In this document: one piece after another, positions 6,746 through 11,440 of the stretch | How positions within the stretch are numbered: the stretch's first letter is position 1 | Layout: every line of letters begins with the position of its first letter | From: Planctomicrobium sp. | GTDB lineage: Bacteria > Planctomycetota > Planctomycetia > Planctomycetales > Planctomycetaceae | Length of the DNA stretch: 11,440 nt | Assembly (NCBI GenBank): GCA_018659505.1 | Contig: JABJMI010000387.1 | Coordinates: 1-11,440 of the forward strand | Reading direction: 5' to 3' | Notes under the pieces: model-generated | What the model saw: only the letters and a program-made list of their open reading frames with translations | Databases searched by the model: none | What the model was told of the DNA's origin: nothing | Made by a program: the position numbers and the translations under genes

Positions 6746-7519
6746 TTACCGTCCAACACCCTCGGTTAATCTCTCCGCACCTTCAGTTGTCACAGCGACA
6801 GTATGCTCGAAGTGAACGCTTAATTTTCCATCTCTGGTCACAACGGTCCACTTGTCGTTCAGCACTTTGATATCTGCAGTGCCGGCATTGAGCATCGGTT
6901 CAACAGCGAGGACCAATCCTGGCTCGATGAGAAAATCATCTCTATCAAGGGATTTCTTTGTGTAATTCGGTACTTGTGGTGCCTCGTGCATTTCACGGCC
7001 AATTCCATGTCCTACGAACTTCTCAACAAGTGAATACTTATGTTTTTTAGCGACTTTCATCATCTTCTGGGCGACAACTGACCACTTCTTTTGCTTCGCT
7101 AAATTGTCGATTGCAACATTTAAAGCTTCTTCACCTGCTTTGAGAAGTCGCTGCGCTTCAGAGGAGATCTCTCCTACGGGGTAGGTCCAGGCTGCATCGC
7201 CACACCATCCGTTAATCCGACAACCGGTATCAACACTGAGGATATCACCTGATTTCAACACGTAGTCGCTGGGAATCCCATGCACGATCTGCTCGTTGAC
7301 GCTCATGCAGGTCACGGCTGGAAAAGGGGTCTCACCCGGATAGCCTTTGAAGAGTGGCTCGGCATTTTGTTTCTCAAAGAACTTCTCAACTTCCGTATCG
7401 ATGCTGAGAGTCGTCACGCCCGGCTCAACCATTCTTTTGACGATTTGATGTGCTTGAGCAACCAATTGCCCTGCCTCTTTCATTAAACCGATTTCGCGAC
7501 GAGACTTCAAAGTAATCAC
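6746..7519 (-). CDS. map: Type I methionine aminopeptidase
   Basis: This cytosolic metalloenzyme removes the initiator methionine from nascent proteins when the second residue is small. The product has 257 residues, close to other bacterial type Ia enzymes. All five metal ligands are visible: D97, D108, H171, E207 and E238. The substrate-binding H80 lies in V-H-G-I-P, and H178 in E-M-H-E-A-P. The frame is open further upstream into secY, but homology starts at Ile-Thr-Leu-Lys-Ser. I therefore chose the GTG at 7519, with AAGGA nine bases upstream, over longer versions that would overlap secY and the terminator. The enzyme has no N-terminal zinc-finger extension. It is the last gene of the minus-strand run. 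Transcription probably comes from readthrough of the secY terminator. Confidence 0.95.
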   Translation of the reverse strand: MITLKSRREIGLMKEAGQLVAQAHQIVKRMVEPGVTTLSIDTEVEKFFEKQNAEPLFKGYPGETPFPAVTCMSVNEQIVHGIPSDYVLKSGDILSVDTGCRINGWCGDAAWTYPVGEISSEAQRLLKAGEEALNVAIDNLAKQKKWSVVAQKMMKVAKKHKYSLVEKFVGHGIGREMHEAPQVPNYTKKSLDRDDFLIEPGLVLAVEPMLNAGTADIKVLNDKWTVVTRDGKLSVHFEHTVAVTTEGAERLTEGVGR

Positions 7520-7546
7520 AGCACTCAATCCTTCTGGGAATCCAAT

Positions 7547-7573
7547 AAAAAAACCCGGCGTAAAGCCGGGTTT
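7547..7573 (-). terminator. Intrinsic terminator between secY and map
   Basis: On the minus strand a perfect 9-bp stem (AAACCCGGC with GCCGGGTTT, 5-nt loop) runs straight into seven consecutive T residues (7553-7547). The stem contains six G-C pairs. It starts 23 nt after the secY stop. The T-run is only on the minus-strand side, so it acts on the secY transcript. Only 27 nt remain between the T-run and the map start codon. Confidence 0.85.
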
Positions 7574-7595
7574 AAGTCTGCTTAAGTGCAATCTG

Positions 7596-8954
7596 TTAAA
7601 CGTCTTCTGACTCAAGCATGCCTGGCTTGTTACGCATGACAAGATGGCTATCAATCTTCTGGACAAGGTCCAACGCGACCGAGACCACAATCAATAGTCC
7701 TGTCCCCCCGTAGAAACTGGCAACCATAAAGGAAATGTCCATTCCCCTCGCCACCAGTGTCGGGATAATTGCGATCAATGCCAAAAAGCCTGCTCCAACG
7801 TATGTAATGCGAGTCATCACTTGGTCGAGGTATTTCTCGGTATGTGTTCCAGGACGATAGCCCGGCACGAAACTTCCGTAATCCTTCAAGTTCTCTGCCA
7901 TATCCTTTGGATTAAAGGTAATACTCGTCCAGAAGTAACAGAAGAAGAAGATCAAGCCGACATAGACAAGATTGTAGATCAATCCACGTCCACCACCGAA
8001 TGTACTATCTGCTAATGAGAGCATCGAGCTTTCGGGAAACGATTTACTCAGGTAACTGAATATGAACATTGGGAACATCAACAGGCTTGATGCAAAGATG
8101 ATCGGCATCACGCCAGCTTGATTCACTCGCAATGGTAGAGATTGCTTTTGTCCACCAAGGACTCGACGACCACGAACGTGCTTAGCACTCTGAATTGGAA
8201 TACGACGTGTCGCCTGCGTGATCGCAATAACTCCTAGGACAACAGCCACGAAGATCACTCCTAGTGGAAGTAACTTGTCGATCCCAGCTGCGGTTCCTAA
8301 GCCAACTCCGTAACGGAAAGCAGGACCGATCAACTCCATCCCTGCACTCGGCATTTGAGCCAAGATACCTGCCATGATCAACAGGCTGATTCCGTTTCCG
8401 ATGCCGTATTCGTCGATTTGTTCACCAATCCACATTAACAGCAGTGTTCCTGCCGTCATTGTGATCGTCGCTACAAAGGTGTAGAAGAAGCCGCTGTATT
8501 CCTCGAGAATCAGCCCCTGTCCCATACCTCCGCCGGTCAACATTCGTATCCAGAAGAAACTTTGCCCCAAGCAGATGACCACCGTGGCATAGCGAGTAAA
8601 TTCATTGATCTTTTTACGTCCAGACTCGCCTTCTTTTTGCAACGCTTCCAAAGGGGGATAAACCTGCCCGAGTAGCTGAAAGATAATCGAGGCAGAGATA
8701 TATGGCATGATCCCCAAACCGAAGATACTAGCATTCCCCAGCGATGATGCTGACAACAGAGCAACCGCCTGAAGCATTTGCCCCATACCTTGCTGATCAG
8801 TCATTTTCTTGAACTGTTCAGCGAACGTCGCCTGATCAATGAATGGCAATGGGATTGAGAAACCCATGCGATAGACAGCAAGCAAAACGAGAGTAATCAC
8901 GACTTTTTGTCGCAATTCTGGAATGGTAAAAACGGTTCGCAAGCGAGACAGCAT
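7596..8954 (-). CDS. secY: Protein translocase subunit SecY
   Basis: SecY is the central channel of the SecYEG translocon in the cytoplasmic membrane. It passes unfolded proteins outward with SecA and inserts membrane proteins. The product has 452 residues with ten hydrophobic segments, the family norm. Landmarks are TM1 (about 18-40, ending I-P-L-P-F-I-D), the plug/TM2 region I-F-G-L-G-I-M-P-Y-I-S-A-S at 77-89, and W-I-G-E-Q-I-D-E-Y-G-I-G-N-G-I-S-L at 175-191. The cytosolic R-R-I-P-I-Q lies at 250-255, V-N-Q-A-G-V-M-P-I-I-F at 277-287, and the SecA/ribosome-contacting loop F-V-P-G-Y-R-P-G at 362-369. The ATG at 8954 has AAGGAAG upstream. The gene lies distal to rplO, and adk, often found next, is absent. 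The strong terminator that follows suggests secY is the main end of the ribosomal operon transcript. Confidence 0.98.
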   Translation of the reverse strand: MLSRLRTVFTIPELRQKVVITLVLLAVYRMGFSIPLPFIDQATFAEQFKKMTDQQGMGQMLQAVALLSASSLGNASIFGLGIMPYISASIIFQLLGQVYPPLEALQKEGESGRKKINEFTRYATVVICLGQSFFWIRMLTGGGMGQGLILEEYSGFFYTFVATITMTAGTLLLMWIGEQIDEYGIGNGISLLIMAGILAQMPSAGMELIGPAFRYGVGLGTAAGIDKLLPLGVIFVAVVLGVIAITQATRRIPIQSAKHVRGRRVLGGQKQSLPLRVNQAGVMPIIFASSLLMFPMFIFSYLSKSFPESSMLSLADSTFGGGRGLIYNLVYVGLIFFFCYFWTSITFNPKDMAENLKDYGSFVPGYRPGTHTEKYLDQVMTRITYVGAGFLALIAIIPTLVARGMDISFMVASFYGGTGLLIVVSVALDLVQKIDSHLVMRNKPGMLESEDV

Positions 8955-8983
8955 TAAACAACTTCCTTATCGTAGACCGCCAT
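8954..8983 (-). CDS. Possible nine-codon leader peptide overlapping the secY start
   Basis: An ATG at 8983 opens a frame Met-Ala-Val-Tyr-Asp-Lys-Glu-Val-Val that stops at TAA (8956-8954). The last A of this stop is the A of the secY ATG, a TAATG overlap of the kind used for translational coupling. Upstream is AGAGG about seven bases before the ATG. The secY start also has its own AAGGAAG site, which lies inside the mini-ORF. A nine-codon frame can arise by chance, so this is a candidate only. Confidence 0.2.
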   Translation of the reverse strand: MAVYDKEVV

Positions 8984-9273
8984 TCCTTAACCTCTAACAG
9001 ATAATGATTATGGGATAACGAGAATGTCTCTCAGAGATGATCACTCACACTAATTGAATGAGTCGAAATAGAACCCATATCATTAGCATAATTATGTAAT
9101 GGGTAACGAATTTAGCAGATATCGTGCAAGTCCAAACCTATGGAAACAAGCTTTCTTGAAAGAAAAACAAGAAAACTATCAAGTTGGGACTAAAAGAGAT
9201 TCAAGAATGAAACGACAAGGTCTTCGAGAAATCGATTAAGCGAATCCTAAGAAATGAAATTCAACTTAAACAA
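8955..9273 (-). other. 319-nt rplO-secY spacer, AT-rich, no protein gene seen
   Basis: This spacer is about four times longer than the others in the operon. I find no ORF in it beyond short peptides. The minus strand has a T-rich run near 9160-9176, a 32-nt imperfect palindrome (9073-9104), a small CTTTC-TT-GAAAG repeat near 9151-9162, and a nine-codon ORF touching secY. A poor promoter candidate, TTTGGA with TAAATT 16 nt downstream, lies near 9109-9138. The length suggests a separate control region for secY (a secondary promoter or a structured leader), but no element is recognised with confidence. Confidence 0.5.
9073..9104. repeat. 32-nt imperfect palindrome in the secY leader
   Basis: The outer arms ACCCAT (9073-9078) and ATGGGT (9099-9104) are perfect inverted repeats. 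Inside is the perfect 10-bp palindrome CATAATTATG (9087-9096). An alternative pairing, CATTA (9081-9085) with TAATG (9097-9101), extends that palindrome with one bulged G. The AT-rich core and lack of a U-tract argue against a terminator. A protein-binding site or an RNA switch between two pairings is possible but unproven. Confidence 0.45.
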
Positions 9274-9723
9274 CTACGCCAAGGTTTCAGCTTTTCCACC
9301 AACTGCTTCAATCTTTTCTTGAGCAGACTTCGAAAAACGGTGAGCTTTGACTGTCAAGGCAACAGTCAGTTCTCCATCACCAAGAATCTTAAGGAAGTCG
9401 TAAGAACCTTTAGCGAGTCCAATTCTCTTTAGACTCTCGGGAGTGACTTCGGTTCCAGCTTCAAAATGCTTTTGAAGAGTGCCGATGTTGACAGCGATGA
9501 CTTTCTTAGCGAAAGCGTTGTTGTTAAACCCACGTTTCGCGACAAGGCGAAACAATGGCATCTGTCCACCAGCGAAACCAAGTCGCTTGGAATGACCACT
9601 GCGACTCCCTTGTCCCTTGTGACCACGACCGCTCGTCTTGCCGTGTCCAGAACCTGGACCTCGACCGACACGTTTGCGATTTTTGTTCTTTGTAATACCG
9701 GTATGGACGTCGGAGATAATCAT
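9274..9723 (-). CDS. rplO: 50S ribosomal protein L15
   Basis: This is L15, a late-assembling 23S rRNA-binding protein whose long N-terminal tail threads into the large subunit. With the start chosen here it has 149 residues. The Gly/Arg/Lys-rich tail is obvious ([19 protein letters not shown] at about residues 20-38). The C-terminal L15 block [10 protein letters not shown] runs from about 108, followed by an A-H-R-F-S-K-S-A-Q motif. The ATG at 9723 puts the protein at the usual family N-terminus (Met-Ile-Ile-Ser-Asp-Val-His), with a weak GTGGA upstream. An in-frame ATG at 9744 would add seven residues that look unlike L15 and has no ribosome binding site. The gene ends in TAG, and a 319-nt gap follows before secY. 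Confidence 0.96.
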   Translation of the reverse strand: MIISDVHTGITKNKNRKRVGRGPGSGHGKTSGRGHKGQGSRSGHSKRLGFAGGQMPLFRLVAKRGFNNNAFAKKVIAVNIGTLQKHFEAGTEVTPESLKRIGLAKGSYDFLKILGDGELTVALTVKAHRFSKSAQEKIEAVGGKAETLA

Positions 9724-9735
9724 GACTGGAAATCC

Positions 9736-9758
9736 ACAGGCCATTCAAATCAGGCCGT
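9736..9758 (-). other. Short hairpin at the rplO initiation region
   Basis: ACAGGCC (9736-9742) pairs with GGCCGT (9753-9758) with one bulged base and a 10-nt loop. It is centred 24 nt upstream of the preferred rplO start. The alternative upstream ATG (9744) would lie in the loop, and neither start has a strong Shine-Dalgarno sequence. A structural influence on initiation is possible but inferred. Confidence 0.3.
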
Positions 9759-9804
9759 CATCAGTTAATTGAGTATTAGAAACTAGCTTAAATTGAAAAC
9801 GAGT

Positions 9805-10299
9805 TTAGATTTCAACTCCGCGTAAACGAGCAACATCTTCACGGGTACGAAGTTTTGACAAAGCATCAAAAGTTGCTTTAACAAGATTGACAGGATTTGT
9901 TGAACCACGGCTCTTTGTCAGGATGTCTTTAACACCAAATAATTCAACGACTGCACGTACTGTTTCTCCGGCAATAATACCTGTACCGGCCGCAGCTGGC
10001 ATCAGCAATACTTTAGAGGCACCAAATCGTCCTTCAACACGATGAGGAATGGTTGTTCCATCGAGTGAAAAATCTTGCAAAGATCGGTTTGCTTGTTTAG
10101 TCGCTTTTTCTACAGAAGTAGGAACTTCTGTTCCTTTTCCATATCCGTAACCGACGCGTCCCTTCTCATCTCCGACGACAACCAGAGCTGCAAAGCTAAA
10201 ACGACGTCCACCTTTGACAACACAAGCACATCGACGAATCTGTACGACGCGTTCAGGAATGTTAGATCCTTGACCTTGTCCGCTATTTTGCTGAGCCAC
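9805..10299 (-). CDS. rpsE: 30S ribosomal protein S5
   Basis: This is S5, which sits at the mRNA entry side of the 30S subunit and contributes to decoding fidelity. The 164-residue product matches the family length. The N-terminal S5 domain (about residues 15-80) holds the double-stranded-RNA-binding signature, with V-V-K-G-G-R-R-F-S-F at 27-36 and G-R-V-G-Y-G-Y-G-K at 47-55. The C-terminal domain has G-T-G-I-I-A-G at 105-111 and R-G-S-T-N-P at 131-136. The start is a GTG at 10299 with AGGAG eight bases upstream, which places the Gln/Gly-rich N-terminus in the protein. It is followed directly by rplO with no rpmD between them, although L30 often occupies that place in other bacteria. Confidence 0.98.
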   Translation of the reverse strand: MAQQNSGQGQGSNIPERVVQIRRCACVVKGGRRFSFAALVVVGDEKGRVGYGYGKGTEVPTSVEKATKQANRSLQDFSLDGTTIPHRVEGRFGASKVLLMPAAAGTGIIAGETVRAVVELFGVKDILTKSRGSTNPVNLVKATFDALSKLRTREDVARLRGVEI

Positions 10300-10321
10300 G
10301 AGGGCACTCCTGACAAATTTG

Positions 10322-10353
10322 ACTCATATACCAATCTGAAAGGTGATATGGGT
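10322..10353 (-). other. Imperfect hairpin in the rplR-rpsE spacer
   Basis: ACTCATATACC (10322-10332) pairs with GGT-(G)-ATATGGGT (10342-10353), with one bulged G and one G-T wobble around a 9-nt loop. It sits in the 66-nt spacer just upstream of the rpsE ribosome binding site. No U-tract is present. It belongs to a pattern seen in every spacer of this operon. Its function is unknown. Confidence 0.4.
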
Positions 10354-10365
10354 CGATGATTACTA

Positions 10366-10731
10366 TTAAACGTGTACGCCAGCTTCACGAACGGCATCAG
10401 CGATCGCTGCTACTCGACCATGATACTTACATGATCCGCGGTCAAAGGCGACTTCTTTAATCCCAGCTTTGACTGCTCGTTCTCCTAGAGCCTGACCAAC
10501 TATCTTGGCGCTCTCGACATTTCCACTCGGCTTACCTGCACCACCAAGTTCTTTTTCTAAAGAACTCGCTGAAACAAGAGTACGACCGGTTTCATCGTCG
10601 ATAATTTGAGCTGAAATGTTCTTATTACTTCGGCAAACAGACAGTCGCAAACGTCCTGATGCACGCACATTATTGCGAACGTGATGACGTCGTCGAATTC
10701 GCTGTTCTGAAATTCTTTTACCAAGCTTCAT
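10366..10731 (-). CDS. rplR: 50S ribosomal protein L18
   Basis: This is L18, which binds 5S rRNA together with L5 and helps dock it into the central protuberance. The product has 121 residues, typical for bacteria. The N-terminus is a very basic extension (Arg/His-rich, residues 5-35). The C-terminal family block F-D-R-G-S-C-K-Y-H-G-R-V followed by A-D-A-V-R-E-A-G-V spans about residues 96-119. The ATG at 10731 is preceded by GGAAG at a normal distance, and the frame closes with TAA. The position between L6 and S5 is canonical. The family usually has a Gly-Tyr or Gly-Phe after F-D-R-G, and the Ser-Cys here is a mild variation. Confidence 0.98.
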   Translation of the reverse strand: MKLGKRISEQRIRRRHHVRNNVRASGRLRLSVCRSNKNISAQIIDDETGRTLVSASSLEKELGGAGKPSGNVESAKIVGQALGERAVKAGIKEVAFDRGSCKYHGRVAAIADAVREAGVHV

Positions 10732-10745
10732 GACTGACTTCCGAT

Positions 10746-10790
10746 GATCTCAACATCCTGTGATTAATGAGATAATAACAAATTGAGATC
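10746..10790 (-). other. Inverted repeat in the rplF-rplR spacer
   Basis: A perfect 8-bp pair, GATCTCAA (10746-10753) and TTGAGATC (10783-10790), is separated by 29 AT-rich nt. In the minus-strand transcript the second arm ends only a few nt before the GGAAG ribosome binding site of rplR, so a folded hairpin could affect rplR initiation or mark a processing site. No U-tract follows it. A regulatory role is inference. Confidence 0.4.
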
Positions 10791-10814
10791 GAATGAACCA
10801 ATGTTTCAATAATA

Positions 10815-11360
10815 CTAACTACCGAATGCCTTACCAGCCTTGCGACGAACTTGTTCACCTTCGTAACGAATCCCTTTACCTTTGTAGGGCTCAGGTGGAC
10901 GGACTCGACGGATATTCGCAGCGAATTGACCGACAGCCTGCTTATCAACACTCTTAAGAATAATTTGAGTCGTTGATGGAAGCTCACACGTCACTTGGTC
11001 TGGAACAGGAAGAACAACTGTATTTGCAAAACCAACCTGCAAAGAAAGGTTGTTCCCATTCAAAGTTGCTTGATAGCCAACACCCTGAATTTCAAGTTTC
11101 CGCACAAACGGTTCTTGAACACCTTGGACCATATTAGCGATCAAAGCACGAGTCAAACCGTGTAGGGCACGATTTTGTGACTGATCGTTTGGGCGATTGA
11201 CTTGAACTTGACGCGAATCACTATTCCAAACAACTTCCATATTTGGATGATGTTCGAAAGTCAGCTTTCCGTTTTTTCCTGATACCGAAATAATTCCTGA
11301 ATCGACACTGATATCAGTACCGTCAGCAACAGTTACCGGCTTTTTACCAATTCTTGACAT
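10815..11360 (-). CDS. rplF: 50S ribosomal protein L6
   Basis: This is L6, which binds 23S rRNA near the sarcin-ricin loop and the L7/L12 stalk base and helps form the elongation-factor site. The 181-residue product has the normal family length. It begins with the typical Ser-Arg-Ile-Gly-Lys-Lys-Pro-Val run and carries the C-terminal L6 signature P-E-P-Y-K-G-K-G-I-R-Y at residues 156-166, followed by a basic tail. The two L6 alpha/beta repeats fit roughly residues 11-82 and 90-170. The ATG at 11360 has a good Shine-Dalgarno sequence, AGGTAAGAG, directly upstream. The gene lies 63 nt after rpsH and 83 nt before rplR, the canonical spc order. Nothing in the protein looks abnormal. Confidence 0.98.
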   Translation of the reverse strand: MSRIGKKPVTVADGTDISVDSGIISVSGKNGKLTFEHHPNMEVVWNSDSRQVQVNRPNDQSQNRALHGLTRALIANMVQGVQEPFVRKLEIQGVGYQATLNGNNLSLQVGFANTVVLPVPDQVTCELPSTTQIILKSVDKQAVGQFAANIRRVRPPEPYKGKGIRYEGEQVRRKAGKAFGS

Positions 11361-11373
11361 GACTCTTACCTGA

Positions 11374-11416
11374 ACCGTAATGCAGAAACAATCAAATTTC
11401 TGACAAAATCGACGGT
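11374..11416 (-). other. Nested inverted repeat in the rpsH-rplF spacer
   Basis: An outer ACCGT/ACGGT pair (11374-11378 with 11412-11416) encloses a second pair, CAGAAA/TTTCTG (11383-11388 with 11397-11402). In the transcript this would form a two-layer hairpin in the 63-nt spacer, just upstream of the rplF ribosome binding site (AGGTAAGAG ending near 11363). There is no U-tract, so it does not look like a terminator. It may stabilise or process the mRNA, or control translation. The function is inferred only from position. Confidence 0.4.
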
Positions 11417-11423
11417 GATTGAC

Positions 11424-11440
11424 TTACCAAATTTCACAAA
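11424..11440 (-). CDS. rpsH: 30S ribosomal protein S8, last four codons (partial)
   Basis: Only the 3' end is inside the window. Read on the minus strand from 11438 it gives Cys-Glu-Ile-Trp and then TAA at 11426-11424. Many bacterial S8 proteins end in Gly-Gly-Glu-[LV]-[LV]-Cys-Glu-[VI]-Trp, and S8 lies immediately before L6 in the spc operon, so both the residues and the position fit. S8 is a primary 16S rRNA binder of the small subunit and, in Escherichia coli, the translational repressor of this operon. The identification uses four residues plus gene order. The other two minus-strand frames also reach stops but give no ribosomal-protein-like tail. Confidence 0.75.

Noticed and set aside
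7551..7573. Plus-strand terminator reading of the secY-map hairpin
   Set aside because: On the plus strand the stem is followed by AAGTCTG with no further T-run, and no plus-strand gene ends there.
7520..7690. 57-residue N-terminal extension of map overlapping secY
   Set aside because: It would translate the secY 3' end and the terminator hairpin in another frame. Homology to methionine aminopeptidase begins at the GTG at 7519, which has AAGGA upstream.
9736..9744. ATG at 9744 as the start of rplO
   Set aside because: It would add seven residues unlike the L15 N-terminus, has no Shine-Dalgarno sequence, and lies in a possible hairpin loop. The ATG at 9723 fits the family.
1..11440. tRNA or rRNA genes, integrase or transposase genes
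   Set aside because: I saw no tRNA-like cloverleaf, no rRNA sequence and no recombinase or transposase protein motifs on either strand.

Overview
The window looks like a planctomycete chromosome of moderate G+C content, probably a Gimesia- or Rubinisphaera-like member of the Planctomycetia. This rests on a widely spaced ribosomal-protein operon in a PVC-like order (no rpmD, no adk), relaxed intergenic spacing, and a giant secreted repeat protein of the style common in that phylum. The taxonomic call is inference from gene order and protein style, not from a search.

Right half, minus strand (transcription runs right to left): the distal part of the spc ribosomal operon. In order these are the last codons of rpsH (S8), rplF (L6), rplR (L18), rpsE (S5), rplO (L15), a 319-nt gap, secY, an intrinsic terminator, and map (methionine aminopeptidase). 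Together they supply 50S and 30S proteins, the protein-export channel, and the enzyme that trims initiator methionine. Every spacer in the run is long (63-319 nt) and each contains an inverted repeat. The terminator between secY and map leaves only 27 nt before the map start, so map expression probably depends on readthrough.

Centre: a perfect 15-bp bidirectional terminator separates map (minus) from a small convergent gene (plus). The small gene encodes an 89-residue Glu/Thr/Ala-rich predicted lipoprotein built from a 15-nt tandem repeat. A 421-nt divergent control region follows, containing several small hairpins.

Left half, minus strand: one very large gene (241-5955) encodes a predicted 1,904-residue exported protein. 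It has a signal peptide, then an N-terminal beta-barrel-like region resembling the inverse-autotransporter (intimin/invasin, type Ve) domain. A long right-handed beta-helix passenger follows. A zinc metallopeptidase domain of the leishmanolysin (M8) type, with HExxHxxGF, a distal HW and an ELMT Met-turn, interrupts the helix. A terminator lies just past its stop. This chimeric surface protease is the most unusual item in the window. The left edge (1-240) holds that terminator and an imperfect inverted repeat that may belong to a dispersed intergenic family.
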